A DNA stretch of 64,000 nucleotides from Magnetococcales bacterium. Lineage in GTDB: Bacteria; Pseudomonadota; Magnetococcia; Magnetococcales; Magnetaquicoccaceae. Shown piece by piece: positions 36,053 to 44,396 of this stretch (position 1 is its first letter; every line of letters begins with the position of its first letter). Location: NCBI GenBank assembly GCA_015231755.1, contig JADGAZ010000004.1, forward strand, positions 1-64,000, written 5' to 3'. The notes under the pieces are model-generated. The model ran no database searches, had not been told where the DNA came from, and saw only the letters and a list, made by a program, of their open reading frames with translations. Made by a program: the position numbers and the translations under genes.

Positions 36053-36136
36053 GCCCGGTCCGCCATCACAACACCCATCCACGCTCTCCCCGACCATCGT
36101 TCTTCCCGTCATCCATCGATCCGACAGGCATGAAAC

Positions 36137-36197
36137 GGCGCGGGTCCAAGGGGAATCGGTCCACGTTCCGGCCAACCGATTCCTTGTGACCCGCGCC
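36137..36197 (-). terminator. Long imperfect hairpin between ihfB and lapA
   Basis: Arms GGCGCGGGTC (36137-36146) and GACCCGCGCC (36188-36197) pair perfectly; the stem then continues after a 4-base mismatch with GGAATCGGT/ACCGATTCC around a 14-base loop. On the minus strand it is followed by only a short T stretch (CGTTTCATG). It may be a weak terminator or attenuator separating rpsA-ihfB from lapA-lapB, or a processing signal. Confidence 0.5.
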
Positions 36198-36205
36198 TAG
36201 TTTCA

Positions 36206-36481
36206 TCACACATCCACCCGTTTGCGGAGTTCTTTCCCCGCCTTAAAAAACAAAACCCGCTTCGCATCCACCAGGACGTGATCCCCGGTCTTGGGATTGC
36301 GGCCATCCCGCGAACGGCGCTGTTTGACGCCGAAGCTGCCGAATCCCCGGAGTTCCACCCGATCATTGCGATCCAGCGAGGCGCTGATGGTTTCAAACAC
36401 CGTGTTGACCGCCACTTCCGCTTCCTTGCGCGAAAGCTCCATCTTCACCGCAATGGCACTGATCAGCGACGACTTGGTCAT
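36206..36481 (-). CDS. ihfB: Integration host factor, beta subunit
   Basis: The start is ATG 36481 after GAGGTGT, giving 91 residues (MTKSSLISAIAVKM). The DNA-bending arm ELRGFGSFGVKQRRSRDGRNPKTGD contains the Pro-Lys tip that intercalates at DNA kinks, and VLFFKAGKELRKRV closes the fold. IHF-beta pairs with IHF-alpha (gene not in the window). Position after rpsA is the classical one. IHF commonly assists sigma-54 promoters such as that at 20107. Confidence 0.93.
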   Translation of the reverse strand: MTKSSLISAIAVKMELSRKEAEVAVNTVFETISASLDRNDRVELRGFGSFGVKQRRSRDGRNPKTGDHVLVDAKRVLFFKAGKELRKRVDV

Positions 36482-36512
36482 GGGACACCTCGTATCGAAG
36501 CGCGGGGCAACA

Positions 36513-38237
36513 TTACCGTTTCCCCAGGTCACCGGCCTGTCTTTCCAGGGCCTGACTCAACAGCTCGCCCAGACTGCTCGTGGCACTGCCCGGATCGGCA
36601 GCGTACTCTTTGAGGCTCTGCCGTTCCTGACTGATCTCCATGGATTTGATGGAGAGCATGACCTTGCGTTTTTGACGATCCACCTGGATCACCTGAGAGG
36701 TCACTTCGCCACCCACCTTGAAGTCGGCCCCGTCCCGATCATCCCGGGAATACTCGGACTTGCGCAAGAACCCTTCGATTTCGTCTCCCAGTTGAATCAC
36801 CACACCGGCCTGACTCACCTCTTTGATCACGCCATTCACCGAGTCACCCTTGCCATGGGCGTCGGCCCACTGGGTCCAGGCATCCGGGGTGGCCTGCTTG
36901 AGGCCCAGGGAGATGCGCTCTTTTTCGGGATCGAGGGACAACACCACCGCCTCGACCTCCTGGCCGCGCTGATAGCTCTTGAGCAGATCTTCCGGAGGAT
37001 TGGGATCCCAGGTCACGTCCGACAGATGGACCAGACCATCAATGTCCCCATCCAGACCGACGAACAAACCGAATTCGGTGATGTTCTTGATCTCGCCCCG
37101 CACCGTGGTACCCACCGGATACTTCTCGGCAAAGGTCTGCCACGGGTTTTCCAGGCACTGCTTGACACCGAGAGAGATACGGCGACGCTCGGCATCCACA
37201 TCCAGCACCATCACCTCCACTTCCTGGCCCACATTCAGCACCTTGGAAGGATGGAGATTCTTTTTGGTCCAGGCCAGTTCGGAAACATGGGCCAGACCTT
37301 CGACACCCGCTTCCAGTTCCACGAAGGCGCCGTAGTCGGTGATGTTGGTCACCACACCGCGGAAACGGGCGCCAGCCGGATACTTGGCCCCGATCCCTTC
37401 CCACGGATCGGTCTGCAACTGCTTGATACCCAACGAGATACGCTGAGTTTCCGAGTTGAACTTGATCACCTGCACGCCCACGGTGTCGCCCACCGTGACC
37501 ACGCTGGAGGGGTGCTTGACCCGCTTCCAGGACATGTCGGTGATGTGCAACAGACCGTCGAGTCCACCCAGGTCCACGAAGGCGCCGTAGTCGGTGATGT
37601 TCTTGACCACGCCATCCAGGATCATTCCTTCGTGCAGGGTCTCCAACAGGGCGGTACGGGCACTCTCGCGCTGCTTTTCGATCACCGAGCGACGGGAGAC
37701 CACGATGTTGCCCCGACGACGATCCATTTTCAAGATCTCGAAGGGCTGCTCTTCGTCTTGCAGGCGGGAAATGTCGTGGACCGGACGCACATCCACCTGG
37801 GAACCAGGGAGGAAGGCCGCCAGGGTGTTGATGTCCACGGTATAACCGCCCTTGACCTTGCCCATGATGCGACCACGCACCACGGCGCTTTCGTTGAAGG
37901 CCTTCTCCAGAGAGATCCAGGCCTCTTCCCGTTTGGCTTTCTCGCGCGACAGCACCGCTTGACCATTCTGGTCTTCGCAGCGCTCCACAAACACGTCCAC
38001 CTTGTCGCCCACAACCAGGGTCAAGGTGCCATCGGCGTTCAAGAACTCCTTGACGTTGAGCCGGCCTTCCGACTTCAGGCCCACATCGATGACAAACTCC
38101 TCACCCTCGCGCTGGATGATGGTGCCGGTGATAACCTGCCCTTCCTTTCCCACCCCCTTGCCGAACGACTCTTCCAACAACGCGCCAAAATCTTCATCTT
38201 CAAATTCAAAGTCGAGATTCAATGATTCAGAAGCCAC
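36513..38237 (-). CDS. rpsA: 30S ribosomal protein bS1
   Basis: The 574-residue protein contains six S1 OB-fold repeats, recognisable by GTIIQREGEEFVIDVG, GRIMGKVKGGYTVDI, GVVKNITDYGAFVDLGGLDGLLHITDMSW, GVVTNITDYGAFVELEAGVEGLAHVSELAW, GEIKNITEFGLFVGLDGDIDGLVHLSDVTW and GVIKEVSQAGVVIQLGDEIEGFL. It binds mRNA leaders during initiation. Length is slightly above the usual 557. The start ATG 38237 gives MASESLNLDFEFEDEDF, the normal acidic lead. It lies 157 bases after cmk. Confidence 0.97.
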   Translation of the reverse strand: MASESLNLDFEFEDEDFGALLEESFGKGVGKEGQVITGTIIQREGEEFVIDVGLKSEGRLNVKEFLNADGTLTLVVGDKVDVFVERCEDQNGQAVLSREKAKREEAWISLEKAFNESAVVRGRIMGKVKGGYTVDINTLAAFLPGSQVDVRPVHDISRLQDEEQPFEILKMDRRRGNIVVSRRSVIEKQRESARTALLETLHEGMILDGVVKNITDYGAFVDLGGLDGLLHITDMSWKRVKHPSSVVTVGDTVGVQVIKFNSETQRISLGIKQLQTDPWEGIGAKYPAGARFRGVVTNITDYGAFVELEAGVEGLAHVSELAWTKKNLHPSKVLNVGQEVEVMVLDVDAERRRISLGVKQCLENPWQTFAEKYPVGTTVRGEIKNITEFGLFVGLDGDIDGLVHLSDVTWDPNPPEDLLKSYQRGQEVEAVVLSLDPEKERISLGLKQATPDAWTQWADAHGKGDSVNGVIKEVSQAGVVIQLGDEIEGFLRKSEYSRDDRDGADFKVGGEVTSQVIQVDRQKRKVMLSIKSMEISQERQSLKEYAADPGSATSSLGELLSQALERQAGDLGKR

Positions 38238-38321
38238 GGGACCAGCACCTTCGGTTGAATGTTGTGGGGATCACTTCCCCAGGGGCAACCCGTCGGACCC
38301 CTCCGACAGGTTTCTCATGAC

Positions 38322-38343
38322 ATCGGAACACGCCGGTTCCGAT
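38322..38343 (-). promoter_or_regulatory. Inverted repeat in the cmk-rpsA gap
   Basis: ATCGGAAC and GTTCCGAT form a perfect 8-bp stem around a 6-base loop in the 157-base gap upstream of rpsA. There is no T run, so it is not a terminator. rpsA leaders in proteobacteria are structured for autocontrol by S1; this hairpin could be part of such a leader, or an operator. Confidence 0.35.
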
Positions 38344-38394
38344 GATTCATTTTCGGTTTATTTTCATTAGTTGTCGATGCCTTGCCGGTCCGGA

Positions 38395-39090
38395 TCAGGA
38401 GCGGCGCAGCACCGGGGCGATTCTGGCGATCACCGCTGCGCAGCTCTCTTCCATGGTCATGGCGGTGGTATCCACCACCACCGCTCCAAAAGCCGGTTCC
38501 ATGGGAGCGTGGGCGCGGCCGGCGTCGCGGGCATCCCGCTCCGCCATGCTGGCGATCAATTCAGCCAAATTAACAGCTTCTCCCCGCGCTTGCAACTCCA
38601 AAGCCCTGCGTCGCGCCCGTTCTTCGAGAGAAGCGGTCAGAAAAATTTTCAAATCCGCGTCCGGCCAGACCACACTGCCCACATCCCGGCCATCCAGGAT
38701 CAGATTCAACCCCGCGCCGTAACGACGCTGAAAGCCCAACAACGCTTGGCGCACCTCGGGCAAAGCCGCCACACGGGAGGCCGCCTGTCCCACCGCTTCG
38801 TCACGCAGGGCCAGCGAGACATCCTCCTCCCCCAAAAAAGCCCCGTGCCGTCCTTCTCCCAAAGGGCGATAGGCGAAGGGCATCGCCGCCGCCGCCCGCG
38901 CCAACTCCGCCGGATCCGACAGCCCCCCCCGGGCGGAGATCAGTCCCACGGCCCGATACAACGCCCCGGTTTCCAGATAGGCCAACCCGAAATGAAATGC
39001 CGCCGCACGACACACCGCCCCCTTGCCCGCTCCCGCCGGACCATCCACCGCCACCACCACCCGTTCCCCCTTGGGCGTCTCGGACATCAT
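38395..39090 (-). CDS. cmk: Cytidylate kinase
   Basis: Cmk phosphorylates CMP and dCMP. The 231-residue product has the P-loop AVDGPAGAGKGAVCR (usual Ser replaced by Ala), LETGALYRAVGL, LILDGRDVGSVVWPDADLKIFLTAS and ERDARDAGRAHAPM. The start ATG 39090 overlaps the aroA stop (ATGATG/TGA), indicating coupling. The order aroA-cmk-rpsA is classical in proteobacteria. Confidence 0.95.
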   Translation of the reverse strand: MMSETPKGERVVVAVDGPAGAGKGAVCRAAAFHFGLAYLETGALYRAVGLISARGGLSDPAELARAAAAMPFAYRPLGEGRHGAFLGEEDVSLALRDEAVGQAASRVAALPEVRQALLGFQRRYGAGLNLILDGRDVGSVVWPDADLKIFLTASLEERARRRALELQARGEAVNLAELIASMAERDARDAGRAHAPMEPAFGAVVVDTTAMTMEESCAAVIARIAPVLRRS

Positions 39091-40424
39091 GATGCGCGCT
39101 CCCCGGTCCAACGTTCGATCCGTCCGCCCAGTCCGATCATGGTTTCGGCGAAACCCGGAAACGAGGTCTCCACATTGGCCCGTCCGCTCACGGTCACGGG
39201 ATTGCGGGCCGCCAGTCCGGCGACCATCAGGGTCATGGCCACCCGGTGATCCCCGAAAGCCTCGGCGATTCCACCACCATCCAGCCCCTCGGAACGCCCC
39301 TGAATGCGCAGGCCATCCGGCAACTCCTCGATCCAGGCCCCCTGACTCCCCAATCCCAGGGCGATGGCGCGAATCCGGTCGCTCTCTTTGACCCGCAACT
39401 CCTCGGCTCCGGTCACCACCGTCTCTCCTTCGGCGCAGGCCGCGGCCAAGGCGAAGACCGGAAACTCATCGATGGCCCTCGGCACCACCTCGGGGGGAAC
39501 CTGGATCCCCTTCAACCGAGAGTGACGCACCCGCAGATCCGCCACCGGCTCTCCCCCGGCGGCGCGGGAGTTGAAAAGGGTGATGTCGGCTCCCATCTCC
39601 AGCAACAGATCCAGCAACCCGGTACGGCTGGGATTGATCCCGACTCCGGTCAAAGTCACCTCCGAGCCGGGCACCAGCAGGGCCGCCACCATGGGAAACG
39701 CGGCGCTGGAGATGTCACCCGGCACCGTCAGTTCCAATCCCCGCAGACGCGGACGCCCCTGAACCGCCACGGTCAGGCCATTTTGTTCCACCTCCACGCC
39801 GAAAGCGGAGAGCATGCGTTCGGTGTGATCGCGGGACAGGGCCGGCTCGGTCACGGAGGTGCGCCCCGCGGCGGTCAGACCCGCCAGCAGCAGCGCGGTT
39901 TTCACCTGGGCCGACGCCACCGGACTGATATAATCGATGCCGATCAATTCCGTGCCCTGGATCGCCAACGGCGCGAAACGGCTGTTGTCCCGACCCAGCA
40001 GACGAGCTCCCATGCGAGCCAGGGGCACGGCCACCCGTCTCATGGGACGGCTCCGCAGGCTTTCGTCCCCGGTCAGCACGGAAAAGAAGGGCTGACCCGC
40101 CAAAAGTCCCGCCAGCAGACGAATGCCGGTACCGGAGTTGCCCATGTCCAGAATGTCCATGGGTTCGCTCAGACCGTCGATTCCCACCCCCTGAATGCAC
40201 CAAGCTCCCGCTTCGTCACGATGGATCGGCACCCCCATGGCCCGGAAGGCGGCCACGGTGCGCAAGACATCCTCGCCTTCGAGCAGATGGTGAATGACAC
40301 TCACCCCGTCCGCCAGGGCGCCGAAAATCACCGCCCGATGGGAGATGGATTTGTCTCCGGGAAGCTCGATCTCCCCACGCAACGGCCCACAGGGGTGGGC
40401 GATCAACCTGGATTCCACTGGCAT
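39087..40424 (-). CDS. aroA: 5-enolpyruvylshikimate-3-phosphate synthase
   Basis: AroA joins shikimate 3-phosphate and PEP in the shikimate pathway. The 445-residue protein has LPGDKSISHRAVIFGALADG, DMGNSGTGIRLLAGLLA, GDESLRSRPMRRVAVPL, SSAAFPMVAALLVPGS, EELRVKESDRIRAIALGL and FGDHRVAMTLMVAGLAA. ATG 40424 or the adjacent GTG 40427 starts it. The upstream gap to tyrA is occupied by an inverted-repeat element, so aroA may be transcribed separately from tyrA. Confidence 0.97.
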   Translation of the reverse strand: MPVESRLIAHPCGPLRGEIELPGDKSISHRAVIFGALADGVSVIHHLLEGEDVLRTVAAFRAMGVPIHRDEAGAWCIQGVGIDGLSEPMDILDMGNSGTGIRLLAGLLAGQPFFSVLTGDESLRSRPMRRVAVPLARMGARLLGRDNSRFAPLAIQGTELIGIDYISPVASAQVKTALLLAGLTAAGRTSVTEPALSRDHTERMLSAFGVEVEQNGLTVAVQGRPRLRGLELTVPGDISSAAFPMVAALLVPGSEVTLTGVGINPSRTGLLDLLLEMGADITLFNSRAAGGEPVADLRVRHSRLKGIQVPPEVVPRAIDEFPVFALAAACAEGETVVTGAEELRVKESDRIRAIALGLGSQGAWIEELPDGLRIQGRSEGLDGGGIAEAFGDHRVAMTLMVAGLAARNPVTVSGRANVETSFPGFAETMIGLGGRIERWTGERAS

Positions 40425-40463
40425 CACCGCAAGCGACTCGAAAAGGTTTGAAACGATTAAAAG

Positions 40464-40610
40464 AAAAGAGAGGGTCTGGGGGATTCTTCCCCCAGGGTTT
40501 TGACTTTAAGGTTTTTGAATTTTAAAAAAATAATTTTTCATGATGTTTTTTTCAGAACAACAAAGATCAAAATCCTGGGAGATGAATCTCCCAGACCCTC
40601 TCTTTTTTTT
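40464..40610. repeat. MITE-like element: two inverted copies of a self-complementary 45-base arm
   Basis: The left arm (about 40464-40507) and right arm (about 40563-40609) are inverted copies sharing AAAGAGAGGGTCTGGG, GATTC and TTTTGA, with four substitutions and one indel in about 44 bases. Each arm also folds alone (CTGGGGGA TTC TTCCCCCAG on the left, CTGGGAGA TGA ATCTCCCAG on the right). The 55-base centre is strongly AT-rich. There is no open frame inside and no obvious target-site duplication. It sits between tyrA and aroA, which are on the same strand, and the hairpin next to the T8 run at 40603-40610 could terminate plus-strand transcripts. Confidence 0.8.
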
Positions 40611-40634
40611 CAATGATGGAAGGACGGATTTCGC

Positions 40635-41531
40635 CTATTCCGATTCCACTTTCTTCTTGTGGGCCTGGAGAATGCCGTCGCGGGTGCGCTTGGAACGGGC
40701 GAAGGTTCCATACAGCCCATCCCGATCCCCATCCCGCACCCGTTGGGTCAAGACCTCCAAAGCATCCCGGAAGCGGGTCAGGATGTCCAGGATCGACTCG
40801 CGATTGGACAGACAAATATCCCGCCACATGGCCGGATCCGACGAGGCGATACGGGTGAAATCACGAAATCCCCCGGCGGCATACCGGAACACCTCGGCAC
40901 GGATGTCGTCCTCCAGATCGGACAGGGTATTGACCACATTGTAAGCGATCAGATGGGGCAAATGACTGGTCGCCCCCAATACCCGGTCATGGGTGACCAC
41001 ATCCATGATTTCGACATGAGACCCCACCGCCTCCCACATCCGCCGCACCAACGCCAAGGCTCCGGGATCGGTTGTGGCCGTGGGGGTCAAAATGGTCCGG
41101 CTTCCCTGGTAGAGAGTGGCGAAAGAGGCCTCCACCCCGGAATGCTCGGTGCCGGCAATGGGATGCCCCCCGACAAAATGAACCCCCTCCGGCATCAACG
41201 CCTCGCAAGGACCGACCACGGTTCCCTTGACGCTTCCCGCGTCGGTCACCACACAGCCAGAATCCAACGCCTGGGCGAAATCCTCGACAATGCGGGGAAT
41301 GGTCAACACCGGCGTCGCCACCAGCACCAACTCCGCACCCCGCACCCCCTCGGAAGCCGAAGTGGTCCAACGGTCGATCACCCCCAGTTCCAAGGCTTTG
41401 GCCAGGGAGTCGCGGGTACGGTTCACCCCCACCACCTCCCCCACCATCTGCCTGGCCTTGAGCGCACGGGCCAAAGAGCCGCCGATCAGGCCGACTCCGA
41501 TAATCGTCAAACGCTTAATAAAAAAAGACAT
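40635..41531 (-). CDS. tyrA: Prephenate/arogenate dehydrogenase
   Basis: The enzyme makes the tyrosine precursor by NAD(P)-dependent oxidative decarboxylation. The product has the Rossmann loop LTIIGVGLIGGSLARALK, ATPVLTIPRIVEDF, VTDAGSVKGTVV, FVGGHPIAGTEHSGVEAS with catalytic His, and HDRVLGATSHLPHLIAY. ATG 41531 gives 298 residues beginning MSFFIKRLTIIG. A GTG at 41567 overlapping the pheA stop would add 12 residues. It has no fused chorismate mutase or ACT domain. Downstream lies the inverted-repeat element. Confidence 0.95.
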   Translation of the reverse strand: MSFFIKRLTIIGVGLIGGSLARALKARQMVGEVVGVNRTRDSLAKALELGVIDRWTTSASEGVRGAELVLVATPVLTIPRIVEDFAQALDSGCVVTDAGSVKGTVVGPCEALMPEGVHFVGGHPIAGTEHSGVEASFATLYQGSRTILTPTATTDPGALALVRRMWEAVGSHVEIMDVVTHDRVLGATSHLPHLIAYNVVNTLSDLEDDIRAEVFRYAAGGFRDFTRIASSDPAMWRDICLSNRESILDILTRFRDALEVLTQRVRDGDRDGLYGTFARSKRTRDGILQAHKKKVESE

Positions 41532-41563
41532 CTTGGCACAATCTTTCACGGTTGTCGAAAGGA

Positions 41564-42673
41564 TCACAAGGCGCGCACGGGATAGGAACCGAGAATCCGT
41601 ACCGTCACCCCGGCCAGAGCCATCAACTCTTCCAGCGCCCCGGCCACCGGAGGATCGCTCATGTGCCCGGCCAGATCCAGGAAAAACAGATATTCCCAGG
41701 CCTGCTTGCGGGAAGGACGGGATTCGATCCGACTCAGATTGATCTGACGCCGGGCGAAAATCCCCAAAACCTGATGCAAAAAGCCCGGCTGATCCCGCAA
41801 CGCGAACATCACACTGGTCTTGTCCCGGCCCGAACGGCTCGGCTCGCCACGACCGATCACCAGAAAACGGGTCTCTTCGGCCCGATCCTCGATATGCCCG
41901 GCCAACAGTTCAAACCCCTCCAGATCCGCCAGCGGGCTGGGAGCGATGAACGCGGCTCCGGTCTCTTCCCGGGCCATGCGGACCGCCTCGGCCATGCTTT
42001 CGACCATACGGGTCGCCACACCGGGCAACGACCGTTCGATCCAGGCCCGACAGCGGGACAATCCCAAACGGGTGCCCACCAGCACCCGCACCCCGTCGAT
42101 GGCGCCCACGCTGGACAGCAACGCGTAGGAGACCTCCAGATAAATCTCGCCGCGAATCGACAAAGGCGAGTCCACGAACCGGTCCAGGGTGTGGGTGATC
42201 ATGCCGTCGTTGGAATTTTCCACCGGGGCCACGCCAAAATCCGCCCGGCTCACCTCCACCTCGTGGAACAAGGCGTCGATGGAGGCGGCGGAGGCGAGAT
42301 GACACGAAGAACCGAACTGCTTGAGAGCCGCCAGATGGGTAAAGGCGTGTTCGGAACCGAGATAGACCACCGACAGCCGTTTTTCCAGACTCAGGGAGGC
42401 GGAAATGATCTCCCGATAGATCCGATGCAAGGCGGCCTTGGGCAACGGTCCCCGATGACGGGCCTCCAGACGGCGATGGATCGAGGCCTCCCGTTCCGGA
42501 CGATAAAACGACAGATCGGAAGCGCTTCCCTTGCCCTTGAGTCGCCCCACCTCCATCACCCGTTCGACCCGCGCCATGAGCAGGTCATGGATGTGATCGT
42601 CGATGGCGTCGATGGCCTGTCTCAGGCCTTGCAGGGTCAATTCTTCCGAATGTGGGGGTTCGACGGTCGCCAT
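41564..42673 (-). CDS. pheA: Bifunctional chorismate mutase / prephenate dehydratase (P-protein)
   Basis: Residues 10-95 form an AroQ chorismate mutase (LRQAIDAIDDHIHDLLMARVERVMEVGRLK). Residues 98-280 form the dehydratase (VVYLGSEHAFTHLAAL, GVAPVENSNDGMITHTLD, ETRFLVIGRG). Residues 290-365 form the ACT regulatory domain (PGFLHQVLGIFARRQINLSRIESRPS), which in E. coli mediates phenylalanine feedback. The 369-residue length is normal. First gene of the pheA-tyrA pair; 155 bases after fliP on the same strand. Confidence 0.96.
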   Translation of the reverse strand: MATVEPPHSEELTLQGLRQAIDAIDDHIHDLLMARVERVMEVGRLKGKGSASDLSFYRPEREASIHRRLEARHRGPLPKAALHRIYREIISASLSLEKRLSVVYLGSEHAFTHLAALKQFGSSCHLASAASIDALFHEVEVSRADFGVAPVENSNDGMITHTLDRFVDSPLSIRGEIYLEVSYALLSSVGAIDGVRVLVGTRLGLSRCRAWIERSLPGVATRMVESMAEAVRMAREETGAAFIAPSPLADLEGFELLAGHIEDRAEETRFLVIGRGEPSRSGRDKTSVMFALRDQPGFLHQVLGIFARRQINLSRIESRPSRKQAWEYLFFLDLAGHMSDPPVAGALEELMALAGVTVRILGSYPVRAL

Positions 42674-42828
42674 GGATCAATCGCATTCGACGCAGGAGTG
42701 GACACCCGAAGCACGCACCGCAAGTCACGCCGACCCAGGGCGCGCACCGGATCATGATCGCTTCCGCCGCATTCTACACGGGGATCGCAGCAGACACCAG
42801 AGATCCCGGCACGACGGAGCGGCAACGC

Positions 42829-43605
42829 CTATTTGAAGGATTGCACCAGGGAACCCACCACCAAAGCCCAGCCATCCACCAGGACAAACAGAATCAGCTT
42901 GACCGGCATGGAGATCACCAAAGGCGGCAGCATCATCATACCCATGGACATGACCACGCTGGCCACCACCATGTCGATGACCAAAAAAGGCAGATAGATC
43001 ATAAAGCCGATCTGGAACGCGGTTTTGAGTTCCGAGATCATGAAGGCGGGAACGATCAGACGCAGAGGGGTTTCGGCTGGACTGGGGGCCTGTTTGATGC
43101 CCGCCAGACGCATGAAGAGTTCCAGATCCTTGGAGCGGGTCTGACGCAGCATGAAGGCCCGGACCGGAGCGACCGCCCGTTCCAAAGCCTGCTCCTCGCC
43201 GATGGATTTGGACAGATAAGGCTGGATGGAGTCCTGGTTAACCCGGTCGAATACCGGTCCCATGACAAAAAAGGTGATGAACAGGGCCAAAGAGACCAGC
43301 ACCTGATTGGGGGGTTGTCCCTGAAGGCCCATGGCCTGACGGACAAACGACATGACCACGATCACCCGGGTAAAGGAGGTCACCATGATCAACAGGGCCG
43401 GAGCCAGGGAAAACAGGGTCATGAACCCCAGGATCTGGAGTCCGACCCCTACCTGTTCCGGATCCGCCCGACCGGCGGCGTCCCCGGTGGAAAGCTTTAC
43501 GCCGGGCAAGGCCACGGTGCCCGCTTCCACCAACTGGGGCCAGACCAGCCAGCAGGTGGCGGCCAGAACCGACAACACAATCAAAATCGTGGCGCGTGCC
43601 TTCAT
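42829..43605 (-). CDS. fliP: Flagellar type III export gate protein FliP
   Basis: The ATG at 43605 (258 residues) gives a cleavable signal-like first helix (ATILIVLSVLAATCWLVW), a short periplasmic stretch, then the FliP domain: LQILGFMTLFSLAPALLIMVTSFTRVIVVMSFVRQAMG, PPNQVLVSLALFITFFVMGPV, and helices ELKTAFQIGFMIYLPFLVIDMVVASVVMSMGMMMLPP. FliP forms the FliPQR core of the export gate. fliQ, fliR and flhB are not downstream here; pheA follows. Confidence 0.96.
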   Translation of the reverse strand: MKARATILIVLSVLAATCWLVWPQLVEAGTVALPGVKLSTGDAAGRADPEQVGVGLQILGFMTLFSLAPALLIMVTSFTRVIVVMSFVRQAMGLQGQPPNQVLVSLALFITFFVMGPVFDRVNQDSIQPYLSKSIGEEQALERAVAPVRAFMLRQTRSKDLELFMRLAGIKQAPSPAETPLRLIVPAFMISELKTAFQIGFMIYLPFLVIDMVVASVVMSMGMMMLPPLVISMPVKLILFVLVDGWALVVGSLVQSFK

Positions 43606-43610
43606 AACCC

Positions 43611-43994
43611 TTAAGGATCCTTCAAGGGGGGGAGATCCTCCGGGGCCATTTCGGCCAGGAGCGTGACCCGATCCCGGGAGACCCCCAGCAGCCAAGCACG
43701 GGATCCCACCCGCACCAGACGGACACCCACCCCCGGCGAAAAGTTGCGACCATCCTCGATGCGAATCGGGCCACCCCCGCCCAGACGGGGGGAATATTTC
43801 TGGCTGACACGCACCGCAACCGCCCCGAGGGCCATGAGCAGCAACAAATACCCGGCCACACGGGCCGCCTCCCCGGCGTAATCCACAGAGTCGGCCCCCG
43901 TCGAGGCCCACACCGTGGAAACCCCGAGCATCAGCCATCCGACTCCGGCCAGGAGGGTTCCCTGCCAGAAAGCATGCCCCATCATCGGCCTCAT
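43611..43994 (-). CDS. fliO: Flagellar biosynthesis protein FliO
   Basis: The 127-residue protein has one or two membrane helices (residues 8-30 and 44-62) and the short conserved cytosolic FliO domain (VRLVRVGSRAWLLGVSRDRVTLLAEM). FliO helps assemble the FliP ring. The ATG overlaps the fliN stop (ATGA) and the stop is five bases before fliP, so all three are coupled. FliO proteins diverge widely; context supports the call. Confidence 0.9.
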   Translation of the reverse strand: MRPMMGHAFWQGTLLAGVGWLMLGVSTVWASTGADSVDYAGEAARVAGYLLLLMALGAVAVRVSQKYSPRLGGGGPIRIEDGRNFSPGVGVRLVRVGSRAWLLGVSRDRVTLLAEMAPEDLPPLKDP

Positions 43995-44359
43995 CGGCGC
44001 AGATTCTCCAACCGTTCGGCCAGGGAGACGATATCGGTGATGCGGATGCCCAGTTTATCCTTGATCATCACCACCTCGCCATAGGCCAGCAGGCGGTTGT
44101 TGACATGGATTTCCAGCGGATCATCCGCCTCCTTGCCCAACTCGATCAAGGCGCCCTTGTTGAGTTTCAGGAGGTCACGAATCTGCATTTTCACCTGTCC
44201 GAGGCGTACCGAAACCTCCAGGGGCACATCCATGAGGAGTTCCATGTTTTTGGGCATGCCATCCGCGCCCAAGGCTCCCATGCTGCTGCTCGGTTTGTCT
44301 CCTCCCATTTCCAATTCCCTGAGAATATTGGGATCCAACAACGCACCCGAATCGTCCAT
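43991..44359 (-). CDS. fliN: Flagellar motor switch protein FliN
   Basis: Start ATG 44359 with GAGGA five bases upstream gives 122 residues; ATG 44380 is possible. The SpoA/FliN domain is clear: ELLMDVPLEVSVRLGQVKMQIRDLLKLNKGALIELGKEADDPLEIHVNNRLLAYGEVV. FliN builds the C-ring with FliM and FliG and binds phosphorylated CheY. An acidic/Gly lead (1-35) is typical. Confidence 0.96.
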   Translation of the reverse strand: MDDSGALLDPNILRELEMGGDKPSSSMGALGADGMPKNMELLMDVPLEVSVRLGQVKMQIRDLLKLNKGALIELGKEADDPLEIHVNNRLLAYGEVVMIKDKLGIRITDIVSLAERLENLRR

Positions 44360-44396
44360 AGTATCCTCGTTTCCAATCATTAACCGTTTGTGCGTG

